A stretch of 30,617 nucleotides of DNA from Apostichopus californicus. Taxonomy: Eukaryota; Echinodermata; Holothuroidea; Aspidochirotida; Stichopodidae. The notes below the pieces were generated by a model. It was not told where the DNA came from. It made no database searches and saw only the letters and a program-made list of their open reading frames with translations. The position numbers were made by a program, and so were the translations under genes. The DNA is taken from positions 1 through 30,617 of the forward strand of contig JAIPMN010012671.1 of NCBI GenBank assembly GCA_020650975.1, given 5' to 3'. This document shows, piece after piece, positions 24,801 to 29,380 of this stretch; the stretch's first letter is position 1; every line of letters starts with the position of its first letter.

Positions 24801-27800
24801 TCTAGCCTTTGGAAACATTTCTGCTGCAGAGCTAGAACTGATCACTCTGGCCAAGCTGGAGATGTCCGCTATATTTCAACAGCGCCACTTATCGGTATCG
24901 GCTGCAGAAATCGTTGTCAGTGCTATGAAGTCACTTCAAGAGAGCGACCTGTTTAAAGAGGCCACCAGACATGACATAGGGAAGAGGTACTTTGTTTACA
25001 AAAACTTTCTTTCTTTTCAAGCCTCCCTAGTTACTGTTGCATCCACATTGATCTTACTTTGATGAGAAAGTTGAATTTAAGTATACCTCCTATATCAGAT
25101 TATGCCCACCACAGCTTGCCACAGTTTATTTGAATTTGATACCCACCGGGGCTTGCCAGTTTATTTGAATTTGATACCCACCAGGGCTTGCCAGTTTATT
25201 TGAATTTGATGCCCACCGGGGCTTGCCAGTTTATTTGAATTTGATGCCCATCTGCCAACTGAACTGTCCTGCCATTTGTCGTTGTTGTTTGTTATTAAAC
25301 AAACCTTTCTTTCATTGTCAGTTAGATTTCCACATGCTCCCATACAATAGAAGAAAAACAAATAGAGCCAAATATATTAGAAGACCAGATAAAACAAAGA
25401 CTTGGCTTTAACTGGCTTTAATTAGCTTTAATTGGTTTTAATTAGCTAAATGAGAGTTGATGAGTTTCCATGAATAATTTGAATAATCATTACTCTTGTC
25501 TTTCTTCATCCTCTCCAGACCATCTTCAATGAGAGGAAGTAGACACAAGTCCTTCTCAGAGGCAGAGCTGCAGATGACGACCGATGACAGCCCCAGTCAA
25601 TTCCAGTATCAAAACTCACAGAGCCGGTCTAGATTAGATGGAAGACTCTGGCTGAGCTGTAGGCTTACACTAGTCAAGAGCCTAATGGGACAAGTGCGAG
25701 GGATGGGCACACTGGGTAAGAAAACTCCTAAAGACTAGAAAGTGGGGCTGTACTATCATACTGAAAGAGATAGTTGGACCTCAGAATTTTAAATGGTACA
25801 GGTTTCTCTACCTTTATTGCATGCAATTCATTTTAATCCCCTGTGCTGAAGTTTATTAAACAAAAGCAACAGTATCTCAAATTGGGTTATAATCTGTTTC
25901 ACACACACAGACAACATGGAATGGCAGTGTTGTGACAAGCAATTTTATCTCAGATCGGTTATAATCTGTTACACAAACGAACAACAATGAAATGGGTTTT
26001 TTTTATGGTGCTTGAGTCACTTTGTCAAAGCCCCATTGAGCTAAACCATCATCTCAGACGGAAGTTAAATGATATTACAATACGATACTGCTTGACCGAC
26101 AGGTGGAAGTATGCAGAGGAGTTCAATTCCTGACTGTCGTCAAATGTGCATGGAAGCTTTAACAGAAGCAGAGGCCTGTGGAGATGCAGAAATGCAGGCG
26201 GAGTTTTTCATGCAGGGAGCGTTATTAGATTTACAAGATGGAAGAGATGTGAAGGATATTAAGGAAACTCTACAGGTTCGTGTCTCCATTTCTCCGATGT
26301 TTTTCCCTCTTTAAAAGCCACACTCCAAACTGGACTGATTGTGTCAGATTTGAGCATCAATTAGCAATATTCCATATTCTCAGAGTATGTTTTATTGTGT
26401 GTAAAAGTAAGAGGGCCTGACGTTTCGATCCTAGCAGGATCTTCTTCAGAGGTTGAATGACAAGTTACAGTAACAGAAGGGACAAATTCACACACAGAAT
26501 ACAGACAGCTTAATGAGCAGGGTGAACACGAAAGAGATAGATGTAAGAGTATTAGTAGACAAGGGATGGAGAGAAGAAAGAAACCAACAGGGGGAAGAGG
26601 AGAGGTGGGAGATAAACTGTAGAGGGACAAAGAGAGGTTTAATGGTAGTGGGTAGGGAGTGAACTAGAGAAGGACAAAGAAAGAAAAGTTTGCAGAAAAA
26701 AAGGTGGAAGACTGCTACAAGAAGAGGGATGACAGAGGGGGAGAACAAGGAGAGAATGGAGAGAATGGAAGGGGGAGGGCCGGGGTGGCATAAGAAAGGT
26801 AAGTCATGTCCTTCCTGAATGTTGAGCCCATGAGGTTGAATGATGCGAAGGCATTGCATCCACAATCTCTCCCTGCTGATTCGTACTAGGTCAGGATGGC
26901 TACCTAAGGATTCATTCCCCTGTAGGGACATGTCTTTAATGGTATAGTTGGGAAGGTTAAAGTGTTCTCCAACCGGGGTCTCAGTCTTCATGGTGTTGAC
27001 TGTGGATCTGTGACCATAGAAACACTTCTCGATTGTGGTTTTAGTTTCACCAACACACTGGATGCCGCAAACTCTACAAGAGATCAGATACATGACATAA
27101 GAAGTTGTGCAAGTGATGTGACCATTAGTCTTGTGTGTGATTTGGGTACTGTGGCTAGTGATGGAATTGGATTCAACAATGTGGTTGCTGCAGACGATGC
27201 ATCTCGAAGTAGGATCACATTTGAAAGTACCCTGCTGAATGAGTGTGGGGTTAGAAGTTAGAGGTGGAACAGCAACACGCACAAGAAGGTCCAGTGGGTT
27301 GCGTTGGCGTCTGTATGCGATGGTGGGTGTTTCAGGGTTGGAGTCTATCTGAAGTGAGGAGAATGTTGTGGTTGTTAGTGGTTTATTTACTGAAGATGAG
27401 GAAGATTTGGGTGGAAAGTAACAACCAGAGGGAACTTTTTGTAGCAGTCTCTTCCCTTTTTGACCTTCACTGCCAATGTAGATGATCTGGATAGGGAGCG
27501 GACTCTCCGAACGACTTCACACACCCTTCAGGCACTATGGCCCCTGGGAGTAAGGTGTTCTTCTAAAACATCTATATGACGAATCAAAGAGGAATTGTAA
27601 GAGCAATTGCAACGAAGACAAAGTGCTTGAGAATTAATCTGAGGACCAAGAGGTTTGATGAAGTGGTCCATAAATATCTTCTCCGTGGGGGATCTATTGC
27701 CTGAGATGATAGGCTTACCAGGGTTACCAGGCTTGTGAATTTTGGGCAGAAGATAAAACCTGGCTGCCTTACAGTCTGTGGGAGAAAGGAAAGAAAGAGC

Positions 27801-29380
27801 CTTCTTAGAGATCTGGTTCCGCTGGTACATATCAGTGATGGTCTGTTTTATCTGCTGGGAGAAAATATCTGTGGGATCAGATTCAAGAAGAGTGTCATTA
27901 TGGCTGTTGGAGAGATGACGCATGGCTTCCTTGATGTATTCCTCCGTCTATCCTGGATGACAACTGCAGAACCTTTGTCAGCTGGCTTAATGATAATGTC
28001 ACTGCGAGACATCAGTGAGGAGAGTGCTGTACGCTCATCTCTTTCAAGGTTGTCGTGTTCTGCGGAGAAGAGATTTTGACTGGTTAGTCTCAGAGCTGAA
28101 GAATATGGTGTAAGCTTCTAAAACAGAGACTCTGTTCTCAGGAGGCATTCAAGAACTTTTCTAGCAGATGGGGTCCCGTTCAGTTGGAGGATCATCTAGG
28201 AAAAACTCACAAAGGCGAATTCTGCAAAAGAAAACAAGTAAGATTTGTTGATGAGTAAGCTCAGTTCTACTTGGTCAAATGATGGAGGAGTAGGACAGAA
28301 GTTGAGTCCTTTGGAGAGAAGCCTAAGGTCTGCACTGGTAAGAGTAGAAGAAGATAAATTAACAACTGCAGTTGAGAAGGGTGGTTCAGACTCAGACGGA
28401 GGCTTGGGCCTTCTAAAACGATTGCAGGTGGTACGTTTGTGTCTTTTCAGAAGGTCACTCATTTTCTTATTTCTTCTTTTTGTGAGTGCAATGTTCTGCT
28501 GAGACAAAAAAAACTTAATTGCCTATTAAAGCGTACAGAGTCCATTCGTCATCGGTGCAGCATGACTGCGATTCATGCTTCAGCCTCAGAATATCATCGT
28601 TGAGAATATCTAAGGACAATTGACAGTGATTTTACTGGTTTATTGTGAGCAATATGTGGTGGTTTCATATGTTGACATTTTCTAAATAATTATCTGGTAA
28701 AGGGTAGAGTGAGGGACCTCAGTGTTTTTGATACATTGTAATAACCTCTTGTATTCTTTATAAAGTACAAAGTAATTATCTAAAGACAAAGAATCCAATT
28801 TTGTGTTGTTTGGAATTCCTGAAAATTTACTTCAGGTAATTAGCACTCCAAATATCCGACACATCTGAGAAGAACGAACAACCAATAAGACAAAAAACTA
28901 AGAAGAAAAATTATAGCAATAAAGGGGAATCATATTCCTTACTCATAACTTTTCCTTGATGATGTAATATAGAGTGCTTCTTGCCATAGAGTAACAAAAA
29001 ATGCTGAATATTTGGATATAAAGCAGCAACTCACTGAAGTAGTTTCCTTTTAATAGGAGCAAGTTTTTGTGTTCATTTAAAAGTTTGCTGCTTCACATTG
29101 GAAGAGAAGAAAGATCATAAAAGATAGTACCAGACCAGACATGGTAATTTAAGAAAAATTTGGAATAATAAGGAATTTGTAAATTGATGCAATTGATCTC
29201 TCAATCATATTTCAGGAGGTCTTGAAGTTACTTGAGATGCAGCAGACTTTATCTCCTCCAGGAGGACTCCTTCATGCTTTGGCTAAAATACAGTACACAG
29301 ATCTGGATATTATCACCGGTCAAAGGGTTACAACAGTCCTGAAAGCATACCATGGTGCACAGAATTTACTCCTAGAACAG
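675..29380 (+). CDS. CFAP54: CFAP54-like ciliary central-apparatus protein, internal 36 exons (partial at both ends)
   Basis: Thirty-six exons join in phase to 1,864 codons without a stop; all 35 introns are GT-AG. Known of the family: CFAP54/FAP54 is a large, mostly helical scaffold of the C1a projection on the central pair of 9+2 axonemes, working with FAP46, FAP74 and FAP221, and its loss in mouse causes ciliary-motility disease and male infertility. Seen here: a fibronectin-III-like segment (concatenated residues about 95-190), then long helix-rich stretches; a family-like block NERYSEHLSPVLVQAQRKL in exon 20; basic linkers RRKRTKRPGQQ (exon 9) and PRRRKKKLQ (exon 13); a Ser/Pro/Lys-rich linker in exon 30. 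Start, N-terminal domain, stop and promoter lie outside the window. Assignment is from memory of the family; other giant central-pair proteins (CFAP46, CFAP47, CFAP74) are less likely alternatives. Confidence 0.85.
1406..1582 (+). CDS. CFAP54: CFAP54 exon 2 (59 codons)
   Basis: Acceptor ttgattcag, donor AAG|gtacgt, phase 0/0. Begins with a charged helix (EALTYITKAQEQEQKL), then a basic/Ser linker, then VSGVPPPPLLVCRMDKTMVF, which reads like the proline-led first strand of a fibronectin-III fold continued in exons 3 and 4. Confidence 0.88.
2194..2286 (+). CDS. CFAP54: CFAP54 exon 3 (31 codons)
   Basis: Acceptor caatttcag, donor GAG|gtgagt, phase 0/0. Encodes VAWYRIFARPFVGSN and a following strand, the central beta strands of the FN3-like domain (the W and Y fit the hydrophobic core pattern of the fold). 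Confidence 0.9.
2435..2617 (+). CDS. CFAP54: CFAP54 exon 4 (61 codons)
   Basis: Acceptor after a T tract (tttgtcag), donor CAG|gtgaga, phase 0/0. Contains the last FN3-like strands (LTTNDRYVFAVAAYTATGE; the YVFAVAAY pattern is typical) and then SKPILASHPLPILMSWAFLSQ, the beginning of the helical region that follows the beta domain. Confidence 0.92.
3060..3202 (+). CDS. CFAP54: CFAP54 exon 5 (phase 0 in, 2 out)
   Basis: Acceptor attttacag, donor CG|gtgagt. Encodes AAYQVGCYSIGLHASTVLWN and a charged helix ending LALK with a split Arg codon. The alanine-rich paired-helix look is typical of this repeat-like family region. Confidence 0.9.
3600..3747 (+). CDS. CFAP54: CFAP54 exon 6 (phase 2 in, 0 out)
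   Basis: Acceptor accattacag, donor CAG|gtaaac. Completes the split Arg codon and continues LNPDTASVASPLLLRMFLSS, then NVDVSIREGSIF. Exons 5 and 6 together make 97 codons. Confidence 0.9.
4338..4493 (+). CDS. CFAP54: CFAP54 exon 7 (52 codons)
   Basis: Acceptor ctgtttag, donor CAG|gtaatc, phase 0/0. Encodes IQRLGECERMLVALELAGWL and QAVVQCYGLLAPLIYYKI, two amphipathic helices of a helix-turn-helix repeat type. Confidence 0.92.
4879..5079 (+). CDS. CFAP54: CFAP54 exon 8 (67 codons)
   Basis: Acceptor ctgtccacag, donor AAG|gtattc, phase 0/0. Starts ILIRCYAVLQETPVNLRQRR and continues with a helix ending in a basic stretch (YLAKVLRVWKQRNL). Confidence 0.92.
5781..5976 (+). CDS. CFAP54: CFAP54 exon 9 (phase 0 in, 1 out)
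   Basis: Acceptor actccatag, donor CTA G|gtaagc. Acidic start (EVDKSKTDPEVIDDVDSSLP), then a basic linker RRKRTKRPGQQ and a helix (EELRALEAHILKLSKL). The linker is probably exposed; it resembles a nuclear-localisation string, but no function is claimed. Confidence 0.9.
6539..6631 (+). CDS. CFAP54: CFAP54 exon 10 (phase 1 in, 1 out)
   Basis: Acceptor cattgacag, donor GAA G|gtaggt. Encodes HNTEELTGSEDPNILHAFIA, then TLPSRYAYKE. Joins exon 11 across the LINE-bearing intron. Confidence 0.88.
6898..7302 (-). mobile_element. 5'-truncated LINE 3' end (L2/CR1-type RT tail)
   Basis: Read on the minus strand, 7302 to 7031 encodes LHGEAPSYLIEFLSLYHAPL, then LRSSSDTTRLTIARSKRKTG, then GPCLWNQLPVVIR and FKGLMKTYLF. 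This is the characteristic C-terminal tail downstream of the reverse transcriptase in L2/CR1/Jockey-group LINEs. The stop is followed by a short 3' region with gtaaagcgctgtg and tagagcgct motifs and an ATT-repeat tail (6898-6924), the usual 3' end of L2/CR1-like elements. The RT and endonuclease are absent, so this is a 5'-truncated dead copy in intron 10 (6632-7691), antisense to the host gene. The rest of intron 10 (7303-7691) shows nothing. Confidence 0.85.
7692..7818 (+). CDS. CFAP54: CFAP54 exon 11 (phase 1 in, 2 out)
   Basis: Acceptor tattgatag, donor AG|gtatat. Encodes VKFRRRARYLEFFVQVVQKA followed by an acidic, Trp-containing helix (ATEWCEETIHWLI). Confidence 0.9.
8125..8239 (+). CDS. 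CFAP54: CFAP54 exon 12 (phase 2 in, 0 out)
   Basis: Acceptor gacattgcag, donor AAG|gtaaca. Encodes RRNEQLSAIKATINKQ, then a glycine-containing turn and KKYAAAVVEFSK. Exons 9-12 sum to 177 codons with phases 0-1-1-2-0. Confidence 0.9.
8293..8315 (+). repeat. G-rich tract
   Basis: Purine tract of the form ggaggaggggagg followed by an uninterrupted G run, inside intron 12. It could form a G-quadruplex in the pre-mRNA; this is inference from composition. Confidence 0.8.
8758..8907 (+). CDS. CFAP54: CFAP54 exon 13 (50 codons; tandem NAGNAG acceptor)
   Basis: The acceptor is ccttagcag, so splicing after ttag (exon from 8755, adding one Gln codon) or after cag (exon from 8758) both keep the frame. 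Donor ATG|gtaaga. Encodes a Lys/Pro-rich linker with PRRRKKKLQ, then LLVHLRTNLNMSDSALAAQE. Confidence 0.9.
9346..9450 (+). CDS. CFAP54: CFAP54 exon 14 (35 codons)
   Basis: Acceptor atttcaacag, donor CAT|gtatgc, phase 0/0. Encodes AFEKLEVFFGEFYRTQRRKQ and a basic helix with a conserved-looking PWRSH end. Confidence 0.9.
9800..9897 (+). CDS. CFAP54: CFAP54 exon 15 (phase 0 in, 2 out)
   Basis: Acceptor tctttgcag, donor AG|gtgaga. Encodes MNVLQGLCHFAQFLGKIEKR and a loop; the ATG is an internal Met of the long frame, not a start. Confidence 0.9.
10405..10619 (+). CDS. CFAP54: CFAP54 exon 16 (phase 2 in, 1 out)
   Basis: Acceptor ctcacttag, donor GTC G|gtaagt. Encodes SSYLDNDWFTFDTVGTLLVG, a polar loop (SRSPTRHGDNGH), then QLQQLDADDVGKAVTTAIEV. 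Confidence 0.9.
10950..11040 (-). mobile_element. LINE/SINE 3' tail fragment
   Basis: On the minus strand it reads cagcgcataaag, cagcgcatagag and gcgccttataagaactgtg followed by seven ATT units (10954-10975 on +). This is the typical end of L2/CR1-related LINEs or of SINEs that share their tail. No coding part remains. It lies in intron 16 (10620-11081), the rest of which shows nothing. Confidence 0.7.
11082..11284 (+). CDS. CFAP54: CFAP54 exon 17 (phase 1 in, 0 out)
   Basis: Acceptor ctattggcag, donor GTG|gtaatt. Proline-rich start (VVRVPPPPDDK), a disordered acidic segment with a run of five glycines (KGGGGGQ), then a helix ATLESLSKSFSYLKKAV. The proline/glycine linker probably varies among species. 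Confidence 0.88.
12476..12700 (+). CDS. CFAP54: CFAP54 exon 18 (75 codons)
   Basis: Acceptor cgtggctag, donor AAG|gttggt, phase 0/0. Encodes VLAHRGGHWNLLQNACRAMW and, later, WKPFYLAVDCLLDMM, a strongly helical and well-conserved-looking block. Confidence 0.92.
13087..13105 (+). repeat. C homopolymer-rich tract
   Basis: cccccccTccc-type run followed by a T run, in intron 18. It is a length-variable simple sequence by composition. Confidence 0.8.
13260..13489 (+). CDS. CFAP54: CFAP54 exon 19 (phase 0 in, 2 out)
   Basis: Acceptor ctacatgcag, donor AA|gtgagt. Encodes a basic loop, VSFIDSRWSRRLVVRVMEML, then YYEQQWERLADVAMKFNML. The apparent AAG before the donor overlaps it: the last codon is split and finished in exon 20. 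Confidence 0.92.
13897..13907 (+). repeat. G homopolymer
   Basis: Run of eleven G in intron 19. Confidence 0.85.
14245..14498 (+). CDS. CFAP54: CFAP54 exon 20 (phase 2 in, 1 out)
   Basis: I chose the acceptor ccccattcag because it follows a pyrimidine tract and gives NERYSEHLSPVLVQAQRKL, which resembles a block I associate with CFAP54. A second in-frame AG six bases downstream would remove two residues. Donor GAA G|gtaaga. The middle holds a GGPPPKQPHFRI loop. Confidence 0.92.
14535..14935 (+). repeat. G-poor degenerate ttcac/atcc simple-sequence stretch
   Basis: About 400 bases dominated by motifs such as ttcacttcat, tcatccac and ctccat with very few G residues, in intron 20 (14499-15199). 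The strand asymmetry and lack of stops make long open frames here, which I treat as composition artefacts. It looks like a decayed pyrimidine-rich satellite. Confidence 0.7.
15200..15355 (+). CDS. CFAP54: CFAP54 exon 21 (phase 1 in, 1 out)
   Basis: Acceptor tggttttag, donor AAT G|gtaaga. Encodes ASDAFKLVSVPLNIKGSLSS, then a helix with SRKLLILYLASQQN. Confidence 0.9.
15846..16037 (+). CDS. CFAP54: CFAP54 exon 22 (phase 1 in, 1 out)
   Basis: Acceptor tgttttgcag, donor ATC G|gtaaag. Ser/Thr/His-rich first half (probably a loop), then MPTPPDLTKAEFRTIQEIQT and a helix running into exon 23. Confidence 0.9.
16934..17021 (+). CDS. CFAP54: CFAP54 exon 23 (phase 1 in, 2 out)
   Basis: Acceptor gtgttacag, donor AG|gtaagt. 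Encodes LLGRKQNSLAAQAMHELGNI and YHSGNIR. The pattern ALxELGNxxxxxGN looks like one TPR-type helix pair. Confidence 0.9.
17173..17352 (+). CDS. CFAP54: CFAP54 exon 24 (phase 2 in, 2 out)
   Basis: Acceptor tttggtag, donor CA|gtaagt. Begins VAFRWWSEALDLIMNTEDTL, which completes the TPR-like unit of exon 23 (helix B with a WW pair and EALD); ends in a hydrophobic helix CGIWGCILGAVLATKIAQ. Confidence 0.92.
17633..17900 (+). CDS. CFAP54: CFAP54 exon 25 (phase 2 in, 0 out)
   Basis: Acceptor gtttgatag, donor ATG|gtaact. The longest exon here (268 nt). Encodes YVLTSDLGLRLDSCFLAAYL, a Pro-rich loop, then YLVPGMDLLSDKFRCDGRTL and a helix to RHNLM. Confidence 0.93.
18298..18384 (+). CDS. CFAP54: CFAP54 exon 26 (29 codons)
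   Basis: Acceptor ttaatcag, donor AAG|gtaaga, phase 0/0. Encodes VLPLLTLYQYLTTYVCRDLQ, then RAVDGRILK. Confidence 0.92.
18385..19741. other. Introns 26 and 27, no clear features
   Basis: Introns at 18385-18626 and 18750-19741. No mobile element or RNA gene is recognised. Small open frames at 18754-18936 and 18951-19187 have no supporting features. Confidence 0.55.
18627..18749 (+). CDS. CFAP54: CFAP54 exon 27 (41 codons)
   Basis: Acceptor tttttgcag, donor ATG|gtgagt, phase 0/0. Encodes VRILTDLGLYSEAFTVLSRL, a TPR-like G-Y-EA helix pair, then LLHGERLPQTADN. Confidence 0.92.
19742..19795 (+). CDS. CFAP54: CFAP54 exon 28 (18-codon small exon)
   Basis: Acceptor tcccccaacag, donor AAG|gtaagt, phase 0/0. 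Only 54 nt, encoding PTQKFNTSKPLLEPINLK. It is flanked by introns of about 1 kb and is easy to miss in automatic annotation; both splice sites are strong. Confidence 0.88.
20027..20060 (+). repeat. C-rich tract
   Basis: A run of twelve C followed by accctcccctccc in intron 28 (19796-20855), directly upstream of the tRNA-like block. Confidence 0.85.
20085..20140 (+). mobile_element. Possible tRNA-derived SINE head (A and B box-like)
   Basis: gggatggctagctctgttgg resembles a tRNA 5' end with an A box (TGGC..AGT.GG type), and ctggtttgaaatgc resembles a B box (GGTTCGAAxC) about 33 bases later. The interval is too short for an intact tRNA, and acceptor-stem pairing is absent. The likeliest reading is a decayed tRNA-derived SINE promoter region; a chance resemblance is possible. 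The rest of intron 28 is unremarkable apart from a G run. Confidence 0.4.
20508..20519 (+). repeat. G homopolymer
   Basis: Run of twelve G followed by tggttgg in intron 28. Confidence 0.85.
20856..21010 (+). CDS. CFAP54: CFAP54 exon 29 (phase 0 in, 2 out)
   Basis: Acceptor tactcttag, donor TT|gtgagt. Encodes MLEYLLDKRLSPSLGTLYGP, then LTCHLSLVQAHLMVSLSETI. The initial ATG is internal to the frame. Confidence 0.92.
21587..21717 (+). CDS. CFAP54: CFAP54 exon 30 (phase 2 in, 1 out)
   Basis: Acceptor ttgaatttag, donor GTC G|gtgagt. Low-complexity Pro/Ser/Lys linker (FTPQAPQRKPPSPTSVSTHS and KKDKQTAPRV). Probably a disordered loop between helical domains. Confidence 0.88.
22572..22672 (+). CDS. 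CFAP54: CFAP54 exon 31 (phase 1 in, 0 out)
   Basis: Acceptor ttcccacaaag, donor AAG|gtcagg. Acidic then basic linker (SDDEASQESVALTEDTTKKF, GGKKPLTLERIK). The less common AAAG acceptor follows a short pyrimidine stretch. Confidence 0.85.
23402..23465 (+). CDS. CFAP54: CFAP54 exon 32 (64 nt, phase 0 in, 1 out)
   Basis: Acceptor cctattttaag, donor CAA T|gtaagt. Encodes GVLLKSAEDMLKLMVEVLQG. A small exon just upstream of the MITE-bearing intron. Confidence 0.88.
23601..23768 (+). repeat. Tandem duplication, 86 bp unit, inside the MITE
   Basis: Two near-identical copies (23601-23686 and 23687-23768), each with ttttttgtga, attcgggcaatat, gagaatttttcgggcacc and gaaagaagaataatttgc. The differences are a few substitutions and one indel. 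Open frames on the minus strand here repeat the same peptide and are not genes. Confidence 0.9.
23855..24030. repeat. Long imperfect palindrome inside the MITE
   Basis: The left arm starts aaaatataaccaaaattttt and has cgcgcgctccgcgcgcgttc; the right arm is its near complement, with gaacgcgcacggagcgcgcg and aaaaattttggttatatttt. Arms of about 75-80 bp meet near 23943, with atcggttat and ataaccgat close to the apex. This could be a second small foldback element nested in the MITE or the core of the MITE itself. Confidence 0.85.
24806..24986 (+). CDS. CFAP54: CFAP54 exon 33 (phase 1 in, 2 out)
   Basis: Acceptor ctttcttttttctag (strong tract), donor AG|gtactt. Encodes AAELELITLAKLEMSAIFQQ and SAAEIVVSAMKSLQES, amphipathic helices. 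Confidence 0.92.
25104..25245 (+). repeat. 35 bp minisatellite, four units
   Basis: Units at 25104-25140 (37 bp, most divergent), 25141-25175, 25176-25210 and 25211-25245 share cccaccggggcttgcc and agtttatttgaatttgat. It lies in intron 33 (24987-25518). Confidence 0.93.
25404..25446 (+). repeat. Short tandem repeat, about 10-11 bp unit
   Basis: Four degenerate units of the form ggctttaatt/agctttaatt in intron 33, upstream of exon 34. Confidence 0.8.
25519..25715 (+). CDS. CFAP54: CFAP54 exon 34 (phase 2 in, 1 out)
   Basis: Acceptor atcctctccag, donor CTG G|gtaaga. Ser-rich linker RPSSMRGSRHKSFSEAELQM, then RLDGRLWLSCRLTLVKSLMG. Confidence 0.9.
25873..25996 (+). repeat. Local direct repeat, about 50 bp, two diverged copies
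   Basis: tatctcaaattgggttataa (from 25873) and tatctcagatcggttataat (from 25945) both continue through ctgtt-acacac and acaac-atgaaatgg. The copies are about 72 bp apart in intron 34 (25716-26102). Confidence 0.8.
26103..26275 (+). CDS. CFAP54: CFAP54 exon 35 (phase 1 in, 0 out)
   Basis: Acceptor ttgaccgacag, donor CAG|gttcgt (weak). Encodes RQMCMEALTEAEACGDAEMQ and AEFFMQGALLDLQDGRDVKD, a TPR-like helix pair. Followed by the 2.9 kb intron with the Penelope-like element. Confidence 0.92.
26416..26452 (-). ncRNA. Hammerhead ribozyme-like motif of the PLE
   Basis: Minus-strand order: CCU (stem I strand), CUGAAGA (core CUGANGA), an extra A, GAUCC-UGCUA-GGAUC (stem II, five perfect pairs), GAAA core, CGUC with GUC as the NUH cleavage triplet, then AGG, which pairs with the first CCU. 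This is the minimal type I layout with almost no stem III that is established for Penelope-like elements, where dimers are thought to be active. The extra A before stem II and the short stem I make present activity uncertain. It is antisense to CFAP54, so it would not be present in that pre-mRNA. Confidence 0.7.
26780..27300 (-). pseudogene. PLE GIY-YIG endonuclease fragment
   Basis: On the minus strand, LLVRVAVPPLTSNPTLIQQG precedes a Cys motif KCDPTSRCIVC, then YVMYLISCRVCGIQCVGETK, where the YLI and GIQCVGET pair correspond to the GIY and YIG strands. A GHRSTVN block (the HR helix), PVGEHFN, and RERLWMQCLRIIQPHGLNIQ (expected Glu and the P-GLN end) follow. PLE GIY-YIG nucleases nick target DNA for insertion. 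The usual Tyr in QYVGET is Cys here. The frame is intact through this domain although the RT is broken. Confidence 0.88.
27528..28005 (-). pseudogene. PLE reverse transcriptase N-terminal part, palm deleted
   Basis: On the minus strand IIIKPADKGSAVVIQDR (about 28002-27955) is followed, after a frameshift, by YIKEAMRHLSNSHND and then FYLLPKIHKPGNPGKPIISG with NRSPTEKIFMDHFIKPLGP (about 27761-27645). After PLGPQINS the sequence jumps to a post-thumb-like linker (LIRHIDVLEEHLTPRGHSA) and an in-frame TGA at 27528. The RT blocks holding the catalytic aspartates are absent, consistent with an internal deletion of several hundred bases. The element cannot encode an active RT. Confidence 0.85.
28196..28507 (-). 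pseudogene. PLE N-terminal fragment
   Basis: The minus-strand frame carries a basic N-terminus (RRNKKMSDLLKRHKRT) and then NLSSSTLTSADLRLLSKGLN and FCPTPPSFDQVELS. This NLSS...LLSKGLxFCPTP block is the conserved region upstream of the RT in Penelope-like elements. The frame ends at a stop before the expected continuation, so it is a broken copy. Confidence 0.85.
29216..29380 (+). CDS. CFAP54: CFAP54 exon 36 (55 codons), last visible exon
   Basis: Acceptor catatttcag, donor CAG|gtctgc (weak at +3 and +4). Encodes EVLKLLEMQQTLSPPGGLLH, then YTDLDIITGQRVTTVLKAYH and GAQNLLLEQ. The last 38 coding bases and the donor are the first unit of a minisatellite that fills the start of the next intron. 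The gene continues beyond the window. Confidence 0.9.

Larger units (their letters stand above)
26380..28510 (-). mobile_element. Decayed Penelope-like element (PLE), antisense in intron 35
   Basis: Minus-strand homology blocks occur in the order expected for a PLE: an N-terminal block with VVNLSSSTLTSADLRLLSKG and LNFCPTP; an IIIKPADKGSAVV motif; FYLLPKIHKPGNPGKPIISG (RT block); a linker with RGHSA and PLVVTFHP; a Cys-rich segment KCDPTSRCIVC; and a GIY-YIG endonuclease block. At the 3' end are a hammerhead-like motif and a possible aataaa. Frames are broken at least three times and the RT palm is missing. Ends are approximate; I could not define a target site duplication. The flanks 28511-29215 and 26276-26379 belong to the intron and show nothing recognisable. 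Confidence 0.9.

Noticed and set aside
25104..25245. Regularly spaced 35 bp repeats resembling a CRISPR array
   Set aside because: The units are contiguous with no unique spacers and lie in an animal intron.
26962..28502. Several + strand open frames of 73 to 114 codons
   Set aside because: They are the reverse complement of the PLE coding blocks, which have clear family motifs on the minus strand.
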